Origin: Dryomyza anilis
Taxonomy: Eukaryota > Arthropoda > Insecta > Diptera > Dryomyzidae
DNA: 64,000 nt
Direction of reading: 5' to 3'
Assembly (NCBI GenBank): GCA_951804985.1
Contig: OX638132.1
Span: 9,963,529-10,027,528 of the forward strand
The notes below the pieces were generated by a model. That model worked only from the letters and a program-made list of their open reading frames with translations. It had not been told where the DNA came from and made no database searches. Positions 17,901 through 29,985 of this stretch are shown here, one piece after another. The translations under genes and the position numbers were made by a program. Position 1 is the stretch's first letter. Each line of letters starts with the position of its first letter.

Positions 17901-19128
17901 TATTGAGTATTCAGTCAAAATATTGGACAAAATATTAGTGAACCGAAATATAAAAATATAAAATGATCAATGGATTCTCCTTAACGTTTTCACGCTTTTT
18001 GTGAAAATCCAAATTTGAAATACTTTGTACATCAAATAAATAAATTGCCTTGTACTTGAAATTAGTCTTTGAAAATATAATTTAAAACAAAATACTACAA
18101 CCAAATAAACAACGATATTAATAAATGATATAAGTACAAAAATTAAACTGCCTCAAAATGCGCACTTCACGTCTGTTTATATTTAAACAACACAAATTAT
18201 TGATTGGCCGCTGTTTTTCAGCAAAAAAAACAAAAGTTTAACAACCAATTTTGGTGCACTTTCCCACCACAGATGTGGGCACGGGCGCGCAGTGACGTCA
18301 TCCAAAACAACAACAAAAATAGAATATATGGAAACGCCAAACAGCCTTGAGTTGCCAGAGGATGGTAGCTGCTCCCTTGGTGGTAAATGCGCGTAATTAA
18401 TGATGGCACAAAAGCGTTGAATTTGTTAGTTTTAGTTTACACGCTTTTCATTTATTAATTCCATTTAAGATAGACTCTCGACACGCATGTTAAATCGATG
18501 TAAATTTTGTTTGCCAAAAAAAAAAAAAGTTTTGAACAAATTTTTCAAAATTTTAAAAAGCTTTTAAATACATTTTTGGAATGTTGAAAAACACTCGAAC
18601 CACTTGAAGGTAGTTGAAGGTCAATGACAAACAATGTGGCTGCTGTAAATTTTAAAATTCTGAATTTTAAATATTTATTTGTAAAATAATAAATTCAAAA
18701 TATTTCAGTTATTTAAACGAGAACTTGCACACGCGTTGAATTCAACGTATTGACTGCAGTTGACTTTTGAAAGAAATTCATTCGCAAAAAGCGCACTTAA
18801 AAAAGCAACAGAATGTCTACAAGAAAACAATTCTTCAAAAAGCTTTCGAGGTGAGAAAACAATATAAAATCCTGGAGATACGACATTTGAGTTTTAGCAC
18901 TAATTAAAGGCCCCTCTACCGTTAACGCGCCACTGTACAGCCCACTACTTGTGCGCTGCAAGATCATCGTAAAACACATTCCAAGGCCATTGAAATGATT
19001 TCATGCCGCTCGCCATTCAAAAGCCAAATAATTGCGAAAATTTATTAAAATAATTCAGTATTTTTATTGTACCCGGCTGAACAGCGAGAGCTATCATGAG
19101 TGGCAAAAGCTTTGGCTGTTGAAAAATC
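17901..19128. other. Noncoding DNA with a more balanced island
   Basis: Mostly AT-rich. The stretch 18240-18420 is clearly less AT-rich and non-repetitive (CCACAGATGTGGGCACGGGC...) and holds a full CRE palindrome. It could be a conserved regulatory segment or an unrecognised noncoding exon. No coding frame is convincing. Confidence 0.35.
18293..18300. promoter_or_regulatory. Full CRE palindrome TGACGTCA
   Basis: TGACGTCA is the CREB/ATF consensus. It lies in the GC-richer island (GGGCGCGCAGTGACGTCATCC). A single site has little predictive value; the surrounding composition is what makes it worth noting. Confidence 0.35.
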
Positions 19129-20676
19129 AAGGATTGAAACCGTAACCGAAACCGAAACCGATATCCGTTTAAAACCGTTTCATTTTTAAAACCGAAACCG
19201 TAACCGAAACCGTTATACGAAAATCAGAAATAAACCGATATCCAATACCGATATAAACGGTTTCGGTTTTATACCGGTTTAAACGGTTTTTGAAAAAGTA
19301 TACAAAAAACCACGAACACATATTTTATTTTATATAGATGATCTTAAGTAAAATTTCATTAATTAAAATTTGGAGTTCCCAAAATTAACATTTTTGGTTG
19401 TACAAAAATTCACATGTTGTTTTTTGAGAAACGATATTTCCAAAAGAACGGTATTTGGTCTAAAATTTGTTTTTTGTTTCATTAATCGAATTAACAACAA
19501 AACACCAGCAACTCCAAGCAAAATTTTTACGTTAAAAAATGATTAAAATTTTAATAATATTGGTTTTTTTATTTATTTTATTAGTAAAATATATAGGGGA
19601 GCTTGAGGTAAAGTGGAACAAGTTTTGAAAAGTTCATTTGAATATATTTTAAATTCTTTTAAATGATCTATTCAATAAAATACCATTTATAAGTCTTTTA
19701 ATAGATTTTTGACTGATGTTTCAAAACAGCTCAATTTCGGACATAAACAAAACAATGTAATGCAAAAAAAAATGTAAAAAAAGTTTCAAATTATTAACAT
19801 CTCAGTACCTATTTAAGGAAATACGAAAAATAAAGTGCAACTTAGACAAGTTTAAAAATTTCAAGTATAAGGCAGATATTTGTTTACATTAGTGATGATT
19901 AAAAATTTCTTTTTCTTGCATTTTTTTTTTTGCAAGAACAAAAGCGAGAACAAAATCGAGATTTTGCAAGAAAAAGAACAAGAGCAAGTGCAAGACTAAG
20001 ACTGCAAGAAAAGGAAGACTCTTGCGTTTTTTTATGATTTTAATGTATTTATTATGTTTTTAAGATAATAATGATATACAAAAGAATTCATGATATTACT
20101 AAATATTGAACAATAAGTAACAATGGAAAGCGTGCAAAATATTTATGAACGTGAACATTAATGAAGATGTGTATTTTTTTTGTTTTTGTCGAATTCTAAA
20201 GAATATAAGCATCTTACAAATTAGGCCTGTGAAGCACTTTTGAAGCGATAAATAGCTTTAAAAGTGCTTCAAAAGTCGCTTCAAAAAGATAAAATAGACA
20301 AAACAATGTTTTTTTCTCTTTTCTTCGCTACGCAAGTTCGTACATCGATTGTGCATATGCACTGTGCTTATGCACATTATTATTTTAGTTTTACTTTTAT
20401 ATATAGTTTTTTTGTTACTTGTAAAATCATTAAGTAATAAAAAATAATATATTAACATTTTCACAGTGAGATATATTTAGCTGATATATTGCTTTTTGTG
20501 TTTTTCTTTTTTCACAAATCCGCTGATTCGTTTGAAAGTGCAACAACAACAAAAATGCGAATAAAGCAGCATCCAAGCTTTTGATAGAATTTTGGAGGGA
20601 CATTTTTTGTACCACAAAGAGAACTCGTTGTTGTTGCCAACTAGAGAGCTGTACTAGATACATACATGTACATACC

Positions 20677-20748
20677 GTTGTCATGCGACTGTCTGTTGTC
20701 ATGCGTCTGTCCGTTGTCATGCGTCTGTCTGTTGTCATGCGTCTGTTT
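20677..20748. repeat. Four tandem units of 18 bp
   Basis: GTTGTCATGCGTCTGTCT repeats at 20677, 20695, 20713 and 20731 with one or two changes per unit. The period of 18 leaves several frames open (for example MTTDRR repeats on the minus strand). There is no evidence that it is translated. Confidence 0.9.
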
Positions 20749-21017
20749 GAGGGTTGTCGTTGTGAAAGTGTGTGTATACGAATCGTAATCGTTATTGTTA
20801 TATTCTCTTCTTTCTGTTAGTATTCGCTTAGTAGCGTTTGAGTTTGTGCTCGCATGGTGTTCGCAAAGAAAAATGTTACTCTGCAAGATATTATTTGAGT
20901 TCTCCTGACATACGGTACGTGTAGCATACGGATTTTTTTAATCTGTGACGAAAACAGAAATATGCTTATACGAAATATTCCTTATATTTATTGTATATGT
21001 ATATCGTTACTGTATAT

Positions 21018-21260
21018 CGTCGTTGTAGAACGAAAAGTCACCAAATACATTTTTTTGAAAAACTTAATTTTCGAGTTTGTTGATTAATATTATAAAAAGT
21101 AATTAATGCATTTTTAAAGTTGAAATATCAATTGATAGATTTACATTTTCTTATCATGTGGTAAAAAATGGAGATCATCGATTAAAAATTAACAGATACA
21201 TAAAGATGTTTCTAAAAAATATTTAGCATTTTGAAAATGTATTTGGTGACTTTTCGTTCA
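21018..21260. mobile_element. Family D MITE, intact copy (about 243 bp)
   Basis: The left end CGTCGTTGTAGAACGAAAAG TCACCAAATACAT pairs with the right end ATGTATTTGGTGACTTTTCG TTC. The middle (ACCAATTGATAGATTTACAT-type, GATCATCGATTAAAAATT) is shared with copies at 15049 and 39716. Confidence 0.8.
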
Positions 21261-22057
21261 TTTTATTATGGCCTTGAGATTTTGAATTGTCTTGTCAACA
21301 TCACTTGTTTTATACAATTATTTTTTTATTTGTTAATTCTTGTTAAAATATAATTCAAATTTTTATGTTATTGGATTTTTTTTTTGTTAGTAAAATGTTG
21401 AAGAAATTGAAAATATGGAAAAATAAGTAACTTAAATACAATTAGTGTTCAAATTCTATTCGTTTTCATAATTAATATGCAGTTTAAGATATTTGTCTTC
21501 GATCTTTATTTAAAATTTAAAAGATTAAGATTAACATTTCTTGCCTTGCTCTTGCAAATGATCATCGCTAGTTCACATATGATCATCGCAGTTCACAGAA
21601 TTGTTGAAATTTAATTTCTTTGGCTTTTATGGATGAAAATTGTACAAAATTCATCTTCTTTTCAATTCAGATCATATATCAGGTGAAGTCAATATGTTGC
21701 TTTTCATTGGTTTGTGGTCACGAAATTTTAAATTAAATTTTTTTCTTGACGTAATCAATTAAATAATTCATATAACACAATATTTTTACTGAAATAACAA
21801 CAAACATTGTTTAAATTACGTTTCCCACTTTACCCCAGTAATTTAGGACCATATAAAAAATGTAAAATTATTTGAAAAAAATGGAAATAAAGAAAATTTA
21901 TACAAAAACCGAAATCAAAACCGAAACCGTAACATGGAACCGGTATACCGAAACCGTTTCGTTATAAAAACTTAAAACCGAAACCGTAACCGAAACCGAA
22001 ACGCGGAAAAAACCGAAACCGAAATCGAAACCGTTATTCGTTTAGGTTTCAATCCTT

Positions 22058-22440
22058 GTGAAAAATATATTTTTTTTTTAATTTTGGAAAATTCCCAGCA
22101 AACCAAACGATAATTTTACGATATCGAAACGATATCATTTATAGGCTCAAATTGTTGTTTTCGATAATCTATAATGACACGAAAACGATAGGGTTTTCGG
22201 TAAAAACGTACTTGTCTAAAACGATATCGTTGTTTTTGTCGTTATCGATATCGAGATGTATAATATATGGATTTATTTTCGATAAACAAATTTAATTTGG
22301 TCAGAAAATTTTATTTTTTTGACAAATTTTAAAGAACACGTAATTAAATTTTCAAATATTTTGAGTTTTATATCTAAAATTTATCATTATAATATCGAAT
22401 TTAAAAATTATCGTCAAATGGTTTGTAGGGTTGTTCAGAT
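22058..22440. repeat. Family M repeat, ATCGATA-rich
   Basis: AAACGATATCG, TTTTCGATAA and GTCGTTATCGATATCG recur through 22095-22260. The segment AACGATATCATTTATAGGCTC has diverged counterparts at 32700-32780 and 38100-38140 in other orientation. No ORF. It is probably an old interspersed element. Confidence 0.5.
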
Positions 22441-23449
22441 ATATTCTGAATATGATTAGAAAGGAAATATCACAGAAAATATCACAGTAGATGAAAACAA
22501 ATGAAAATGAAACGAAAAAATATTGAGAATATTTCTCTTATATTACTTCGATTAAATAAAGCACTATGACGGCTGGACTTTCAGATTCTAAAATCAAGAG
22601 CACATTTTAAATACTGAAAATAAAGTCAAATTTAGGCAATAAATTCAAATTCGTAATAGGTCGAAGTCCTAAAAACCAGAGATCACCATTTATTAAACGA
22701 TTTACTAAAAACATTTACTTAAAATATTACAAAAACTAAGTAATAGGTCTCGATTAAAATCTTGAAGCCCAATAGAATATCGTAATATTACTTTTTTGTA
22801 AATAAAGAGTAAAATGTGTGGCTCAAATTTGAATTAAATTTTTGATTAAACAAATATTTTGTTTATTTAGACAAATTTCTAGTTTTAAACATTTATAATA
22901 TAATTTCTGGTTCTGAACAATAAATTCTGAAAAATGCAAAATTCATTGTTTATTTATTAATAAACAAATTTTATATTAATATATTTAGAACAAAGAGTAA
23001 TAATACAGAAGAAGTCAAATTAAGACACCTGGACGCAGTGAAGACAAGTCATAATTTTCTTCTCCCCGAAATTTCCCGTTTTACCAAAAAAATTCCCCGA
23101 TACAATGAACATTTAAACACGATAAGAACAAACGAAATTTTTGCTTTTATACCTGTGTTAATAAAATTAATAATTTTATATTTTATTTTATTTATTCTAC
23201 TGATTTCTTTAATTCAAATTTTTTGTTTTTTTTTTTTAAAGCATTAATCAGAAATTACAAATCGAGAAATAGTATTTGTCAATAACCAGTGGTGCCATAT
23301 TTATTAATTTGATATATTAACGCTATATTGGTTCAAAATTCTAAAGAATTGTTTATTTATAAAATATTTATTGATTAAGTGCAGTAAAATTTTTTTTTTA
23401 TGACATAATATTTCAATATATTTCAATTTAATATCATATTAGGCGGTCA
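22441..23449. other. AT-rich spacer
   Basis: No supported gene. The plus-strand frame at 23038-23247 is hydrophobic by AT composition only. Confidence 0.35.
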
Positions 23450-25217
23450 GCCATAGTATTCGAAGCAGGGGGAATAACCCTTGGGTACGTGCCGTAACTG
23501 TATGGGTACTATGGAAGTGCGACTATGACCTCCAAGTGTTGACTGCTGGAAACAGTCTCAGTACGGTCATGTCTCAGCTGAGAGCTGGCTAGCATAGTTG
23601 GGCGAAACTGGACGATATGTGGAGGATTATGCCTTAATGTATAATCCAGAATCATTAAAATCCTATATTCCCCTAGTCCACGATGTTATGCGACCCGTGT
23701 CATTGGACGGTTGCAGTCAGGGGCAAAAGATTGTGATGGAACGGAGCCTCGCTGATACCTGGTCGCCTCAGCGAGTATGTGTGGCCTTGTCATGGTATAA
23801 GGGGCTATGTCATGACCGACCTATAATCCCCTATTATTTTACTTACAGATGAACAGAAATATGGAAAAAACTTTAAAAAAGCAGGGCTTAACTGCTTCGG
23901 AACTGGCGGACAGAATGGAGGCTCATCTCCATGACGACCGCCAGGGGCAGAAGAAAAAACAAAAAGAAGAAACCCCAAAGGTAGCTAAGATCACGAGACA
24001 GGCCAAAACTGTCAAGTGTGAAGTGCCCAAGGAAGAAACAGTGTCTGAAGAGAAACCTACAACAAGTAGAGGGGCTGCTTTGGCAGGGGCGAAGATTCGG
24101 AAACCCCGCCACATGCCAACATTACCACCATTGGGGCAACCTGGTGGGGCAGACGATCCCCGACGCGAGGGACTGAGCGGTTCTGGCCGGAAGTGGTACC
24201 TGCGGTACCTTGTAAAGGGGTTTAAACCCGACGAGGCCCGCAACAAGGCACTAGAGCACCGGCAGGGAAACCAAGGCACAGCAGAAGCCACAGTAGGCAA
24301 GAAAAGAGCTAGCGATGCGATTACGCCGCCAGAAAAGTACACCAAAAAGGTGCGAACGGAGAAGGCCTTAAACACCAATGCAGGTGGAGGGCATTTCACA
24401 AAGCCAGCACACGGGAAACCACCCAAACCGAGCACAAGCTATGCTAGTGCCGTGAAGTCGGTGAGGGCGGCCGTATTGGCGAAGGACTTTCCCGATCAAA
24501 TACTCACAAGTGAGGATCTCTCAACTCTGGAGGAGGCGATCGTGGATAAAATGGATCTCGGATGGACGTGCAAACTGAAATTCGAGGGCATATCCTTCAA
24601 GCCAGGAATGCTGCTAGTGGAATGAGACTGCAGACTGGCTAAAACAGGCGGCTGGAAAACTAACGGCGTGGAAGGGGACGGATTTGATGGCATGTTTAAG
24701 TGATGACATACCTCACATGCACACCATCAAAATCTACTTTCCCAGAAGCGTTGGGAAAGAAACCAGCAAGTTGCTAAGCCTTCTGGACAAGCAGAATGAA
24801 GGGTTGAATACCGGTATATGGAAGGTGTACCGGGTCACCGAAGATGCCAATGGTCAACTACTCCTGATTGGGGTCGATACTCAATCGATGGATGAGATCC
24901 GATGAGCACCGACGACATCGGCAGCAGGTACACTGCATGTGTCCCAGATGGAGGTGGATGACGTACCGTCAACCTCGACAGCAGGTCTGCAACTGCATAA
25001 TGTCGAGGAGGCGGCAGATGAAGAAACTGGAGGCTACGTCGGCCTACCACGCTCGGAGGAGGAAATGTCGGATATCAACATAGCCCTTCTGTACGTGGGC
25101 GACGCCAGCAACCAGACCCTAACAGAGGACGAGGCGACTCTGTTAGAGGAAGAAATGTAAAAAATAGAAGCATGAACAGCACCAAATTCGCCCAAATAAA
25201 CCTGCATCACGCGTGCT
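23450..25217 (+). mobile_element. Non-LTR retrotransposon fragment: leader, ORF1, start of ORF2
   Basis: A sharp rise in GC content at about 23442 marks the left edge. A leader of about 400 bp (23450-23848) precedes ORF1 (23849-25160). ORF2 begins ATG at 25172, 11 nt after the ORF1 stop, and reads MNSTKFAQINLHHA, resembling the first strand of the apurinic-type endonuclease of jockey/R1/LOA-like elements. Similarity ends within about 15 codons, at 25217. There is no reverse transcriptase in the window. A 5' fragment without its 3' end is unusual for target-primed insertion and implies a later deletion or rearrangement. Confidence 0.75.
23849..25160 (+). pseudogene. Broken ORF1 of a non-LTR retrotransposon (DUF4780-like)
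   Basis: About 437 codons originally. Frame 1 (23849-24623) encodes a Lys/Pro-rich basic N terminus (KKKQKEETPK) and RKWYLRYLVKGFKPDEARNK. Near 24624 about one base is missing; the protein then continues in another frame as ETADWLKQAAGKLTAWKG, IKIYFPRSVGKETSKLLSLL and LNTGIWKVYRVTEDANGQLL, a pattern I associate with DUF4780 of arthropod retrotransposon ORF1 proteins. An in-frame TGA at 24903-24905 interrupts it again. The tail is acidic (VEEAADEETGG ... EDEATLLEEEM) and ends at 25160. ORF1 proteins usually bind element RNA; this one cannot be made intact. Confidence 0.7.
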
Positions 25218-27394
25218 TTTTTCGGACCAAACACTTTTTTTTTCGATAGTTCCAACGTGTCCATTTTTGCTGGTGTTAGGGGCATATGCACAAGTCATAT
25301 CATAAAATCTTTATATTTACCTCCTCTATTAAAAATTAGACAAAAAAGATACATTAGATACAAGCCGCGACTCACACGTTGAAAAGAAGTCGAAATTTTC
25401 GTTTTCGTTCCAAAAGTTGTATCATACCTCTACCTCTGACCAAATTTCGTTTGGAATATGGCACACTTATGCGACATATATATTTTTTTGTATTTGAGTA
25501 TTAGGAAGCGATTGTATTAAAATTGTAGCGATATCTTGAAGCCGTACCAATAGTGATAATTAGAAGACATAAAACGTGCGCGTATCATCGGTATTTTTGA
25601 TGTTTTTTTTTACTTTGGCCACATGTAGCAAATCGACGGAGCAACTTATGAACTCAAAAATGGTTGGGATTTATTAATTCAAGTATTCATAACAATATTC
25701 AATTAAAATGTAAAATATAAAAAACAAAAAAATATTTTAATTCATTGCTTTATGTCAATTTCATGAATGTTAAAAGTTTTCTGGATTTGCTCACATAAGT
25801 CATACATTCTGATAATGGAACATACATTTAGTTCCAAAGCGTTGGCTAAGTAGATGTGTGCAACATATGCAATAATATGTCAGAATGCTGTAATATATAT
25901 AAGTCATATAAATTATATACAATAATGGGCGGAGTTAACTTTGCTGTAATATATAAGTCATATAAATTATTTACAATAATGGGCGGAGTTAACTTTGTTG
26001 CTTATACGTGACAAAATAGTGTCAATTTATGAAATGTATTATGTTCCATATATGTGGCAAGTAAATAATGAAAAACCTAATAGGAACATGTTAATTAATA
26101 ATAAGCTATTTAACTATAAAATGATATAAATGGATATTATTATACACAAAATGTTGAATATATCCACTACATATGTTCATGGAACATTTGATTGTAAAGA
26201 TGGACAGTCGGAATAGTATAATTTAAGAAATAACAAATATCACTATTTTAACAAATTTACATAATTTCTTTTTTATAGGTACGCGTAAAAATAATAGGAA
26301 ATAGGATATAAAATTTAAACCGAAAACTGAATTGTAATTTCTCCAAACTCTGTTCGTATGGACTTATATTATTATGCTATAGCATATTTTTGACATTATG
26401 CGCTGTTTTATTTCACGACAAACATACACATTAATGGCACTGCGTAGGACTTTTATGATTTTTCTTTTTTAATCTACACAAGTTTCACATTAAAAATTAC
26501 AGTTCAAGTTCCAAATAGATGAACCGACACTTTAATGGATCCAAATTTGTGGCAACTAAGCCTAGCCACAGGGATTTTTGACTGGTAATTGGGTGGCAAA
26601 TAAGTATATTTCGCATGATTAAGAACAAACACTTTATTGGCAATTGAGTGCCTACCACATAACTGGCCACAAAATAGTTACTTGGGTAATTACTTAGTTA
26701 AAAACGTTTTCATTTGACTTTTGAATATTCTGTCAATTATGTATTGCATGTCATGTGCGTATTATTATTTTTTAATTAATTAATTCAACACTTGTGTTCC
26801 ACTTTACAATTTATGTGCTTAAAGTAATTAAAAACACAAAACAACTACAATAATTTTCAGATATTAATAACTGTCATGTTAGACGACACTCCCGCAAAAA
26901 AAAAAAATAATAATGGCATCATGTGGTACGTTTGTATTAGATCAGCGTACAGTTTAAAACATTCTCGTGTGAATGTCCTTGACCTTTGCACCAGATAACG
27001 TAATATAGTAATTAAGAAAAAATACCATAAAAAGTATCATAAAAATATGAAAGAGTGGTGTTCAGTTTTAGAGTGATGAGTTATATTGTGATTTGTTTTT
27101 GTGTGATGAGTTTTTGTAGTTATAGGTTTTGGTATGATATTTATTTGACTTTTGTGATTTTTTTTTTGTGTTTTTTGCTGTACAGAGATTTTTTGCATTG
27201 GTTAGCTTTGCAGTTTTTAGTGTGGTAAGTCCCAAAGCTATTAGTTTTGAGATAAAAAAAAATAAATAAGACTCGTTACTGATAACACTACACAACATAA
27301 CAAGACATTTTTTTCCAAATCTTTATGGTGAGTGACGATTTTGACTGCATACTCTATTTTGTTTTATGACGTAACAAACATCGAATTTTTACGT
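25218..27394. other. Spacer without recognised genes
   Basis: AT-rich. A 56-bp tandem duplication is listed separately. A slightly less AT-rich part (25360-25650) has no coding signal I trust. Confidence 0.35.
25887..26000. repeat. Tandem duplication of about 56 bp
   Basis: GCTGTAATATATATAAGTCA ... ATAATGGGCGGAGTTAACTT occurs twice back to back (starts 25887 and 25943), with only a few differences. It is a recent local duplication. Confidence 0.9.
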
Positions 27395-27765
27395 ACTGAA
27401 TAAAGATTAGTTGCGCCAAACAACTCTTTGTCTAACCAAATTATTCGGTTCTCTCAACCGCTTAGTCGGTTGTTATTGATATTAATACAATCACTACACA
27501 CAGAATAACCCTTTTTTGGCATGAGGTTGGGAGATCGAAAAAGTTGTAACAACCAACTTTATTTGATTAAACTGAACTGTCGGTTGGCACTTGAAATATT
27601 AGCCTATACACATTTCCAATTGTTCTAAAACTGTTCGAAATTGGTTTATTCCAAACTACAACTCTTTCAGTTTTGACAATAACAACCGACTAATCGGTGC
27701 AAAGAACCGAATAAGTTGGTTAGGCAAAGAGTTGGTTGGCGCAACAAATCTCTATTCTGTGTTTG
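27395..27765. mobile_element. Family C MITE, one partial plus one complete copy in tandem
   Basis: 27395-27480 is the TTGCGCCAAACAACTC... end of one copy. 27494-27765 runs from ACACACAGAATAA through TTTTTGGCATGAGGTTGGGA to TTGGCGCAACAAATCTCTAT TCTGTGT. Two family members therefore lie head to tail, or one has been inserted or rearranged at its own end. Confidence 0.75.
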
Positions 27766-28215
27766 TAACGCCATTTTTCTTATAATTGTGAGGACTAATT
27801 TTAATATACCAAAAAATTATATTATTCAAATATGCTTTAAAGTCATTTGAAGATGTGAAAATAAATTATTAGTTTAAACTATTTTATTTGAAATGGATAT
27901 AATCTGCTTGTTTTTTACAAATGTTTCTTTAATTAAAAATTTTAATCCCATTCTATTATTAAGGGAATTCATATCAATTGCGTAATGCTTGTAAATACAG
28001 GAAAATTACGCTTTTGATATGAATCACCAATTGTTTTATAAACATTTTTCATATATCTTTAGAATTAAGAATTAATTTAAATGAAATGTAGTATGAAAAT
28101 AATTTGAGGAATTAAGAAGAATTTAACTAACTGAAAAATTATTTGGAATATGAATTAAATTCTTGTAAAAGGCATTTTTTGCTAATAATTATATAATTTT
28201 CACAAAATTCTATAT
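27766..28215. other. AT-rich spacer with an imperfect hairpin
   Basis: AATTCATATCAATTGCGTAA at 27966 and TTACGCTTTTGATATGAATC near 28005 form an imperfect stem of about 20 bp with a 20-nt loop. Nothing else is seen. Confidence 0.4.
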
Positions 28216-28436
28216 TACACCCAGAAAAAAATTCCCTCAAATCCTATTAAAATTGGTCAATAGGACAATTATTGATATAGTATACAAAAAATAAATCTTT
28301 TCATATAAACTCAATGGCAATGTCATGGTATTTTCTAGTATTTAATGGTATTTTCCGATTAAAATAATAATTTATCCTATTGACAATTTATAATAGTAAA
28401 ATACTATTATTTATATAGTATTTTTTTCTGGGTGTA
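28216..28436. mobile_element. Family B MITE, copy 1 (221 bp)
   Basis: The ends TACACCCAGAAAAAAA and TTTTTTTCTGGGTGTA are perfect inverted repeats of 16 bp. The interior (AAATTGGTCAATAGGACAAT, CAATGGCAATGTCATGGTAT, GTAAAATACTATTATTTATA) is nearly identical in four copies. The outer TA is either part of the end or a TA target duplication; no other duplication is visible. Confidence 0.9.
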
Positions 28437-29564
28437 GTTTGTATAATAGTTTAGTTAACATTAACTAAATCATTTGATAAACTAGAGAATTATTATGCCT
28501 ATCGAATTATATCTCTAAAAATTTTATAATTGCAAACGAAATATGTTTGCTGCAAACCAATTTTATTCAGTATGTAATTATAATAAATATTATGCCGTTC
28601 GTTTTTAACGTTTTATTTGCTATTTCAATTCGAAATGTTATTGTTGTAATTATGATTATTGTCAATGTCTTCACTGACCTCCATTTTGCTCTTATATGGT
28701 TTCATTGTTACAATTAAAATGGTCTCAATGACCGATATCACAACGATCAACAAGCATTTGATGCGCAGCTGTGATGACATCTTTTGGCGGATGTTGTAGG
28801 CATCCGTTGTGAGTGTGCATAAATATTTCTTTAATAATCTCAATTGAATGCTGCGTCAACAGAAAGCATTATACGTTGACGTTCATTTGATAACTTTGCA
28901 GAGCTTTTTAGCTTAGCATTTAAAGCTCGCTTTTGTTCATTGCATTAAATGGTGCGATGATGTGCGCTTATCACTGATAGTCAGGGATTTTTATAAAATA
29001 TAAAAATATATATACTATATTTTATAATAAAAAAATGTTGACCTGAACGATGACTGAAGAGATCGATTATGCGAGACATGTTGTTGCTGCCTGATAAGAC
29101 GACAAAATATACTGCAAAAATTGTTTGCACTTAAAACGACTGATAGTAATCTTAATAATTAAGTAAAATTAATTAAAAAAAAATAAAAACAAAAAATATA
29201 TATATTATATAAGAAAATATAACTTTTGAATTTCTTATATTGTACGCTAAAAATAAAGTCATATATTCACCATTTGCAACACCCAGATTACTTGTGCGAG
29301 AAATGCATTTAATATATATATTTTACGTACAATTCGTATTGTGAGAAACTTTTAAAACTTTTGATTCACTTCAACTTAAATTCAAACTTAAATTCACTTA
29401 TAATGTTGCATAATTCTGTGAACAATAAAGATCAAACTGTAAGATTCTGTGAGAAAAGCATTCAAACTTTTATATTCAAACTGTGATATTCAAACTGTAA
29501 CATTCAAACTAATGCTAGTAATATAATCTTCAGTTTATTTTTTAGATTTTTTTTATATAATATT
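28437..29564. other. Spacer; weak minus-strand frame
   Basis: A minus-strand frame at 28843-28625 (72 codons) encodes a hydrophobic stretch (CLLIVVISVIETILIVTM) in a patch less AT-rich than its surroundings (28660-28960). It could be a first exon with a signal anchor, but no partner exon or promoter was found. The rest is AT-rich. Confidence 0.2.
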
Positions 29565-29644
29565 AATCTATTTATATAATATATTTATTTATATAATAAA
29601 TTTATTTATATAATAAATTTATTTATATAATAAATTTATTTATA
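29565..29644. repeat. A/T tandem repeat (TTTATATAATAAATTTA)
   Basis: Four to five units of ATAATAAATTTATTTAT with period 17-18 end at the left border of a family A MITE, which has inserted into its TA-rich sequence. Confidence 0.75.
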
Positions 29645-29985
29645 AAGGGTTTTTCAACAGGGACGCTACAAAAGTAGAGCGACAGGGACAGCAAACGACG
29701 CCATATTTCTTGCCGCTCTTTTGACATTTCTCTTCAGTAAGGTTTGCCATTTCATGATGGAATGATATACGAATTCGAATTTCGGTAGTAAATTTTAATA
29801 ATTTCGACTCGTTGTTGGCTCGTATATCTTTCCATCATGAAATGGCAAACCTTACTGAAAAGAAATGTCAAAAGAGCGGTAAGAAATATGGCGTCGTTTG
29901 CTGTCCCTGTCGCTCTACTTTTGTAGCGGCCCTGTTGAAAAACCCTTGAAAAAAACTTTTGTAGCGCTATTATTGAAAAACCCTT
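29645..29985. mobile_element. Family A foldback MITE, copy 2 (341 bp)
   Basis: It runs AAGGGTTTTTCAACAGGGAC ... TTGAAAAACCCTT with TA on both sides (29643-29644; 29986-29987). It has the same length as copy 1 and is nearly identical to it; the arms differ at a few positions. Confidence 0.9.

Larger units (their letters stand above)
19596..21840. mobile_element. Inner inverted-repeat element with GGTAAAGTGG ends
   Basis: GGGGAGCTTGAGGTAAAGTGG at the left is mirrored by CCCACTTTACCCCAGT at the right. The pair brackets 2.2 kb of noncoding sequence inside family L. It may be a separate transposon inserted there, or the same element's second repeat layer. Only about 14 bp of the arms are well conserved. 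Confidence 0.45.
19129..22057. mobile_element. Family L composite element with ACCGAAACCG subterminal blocks (2.93 kb)
   Basis: The termini AAGGATTGAAACC (19129) and GGTTTCAATCCTT (ending 22057) are exact inverted repeats. Inside each end lie about 130 bp of tandem-like GAAACCGTAACCGAAACCG. The interior is noncoding and contains another inverted-repeat pair (19596-21840), an 18-bp tandem repeat and a family D MITE, so it is a nest of insertions. Decayed ends of the same type appear near 3235, 31785 and 60270. Confidence 0.65.

Noticed and set aside
20677..20748. CRISPR-like array
   Set aside because: Only four contiguous 18-bp units without spacers, in a eukaryotic context.
23598..23852. 84-codon frame upstream of retrotransposon ORF1
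   Set aside because: Lies in the leader of the element, with no domain, and is out of the ORF1 frame. Treated as untranslated leader.
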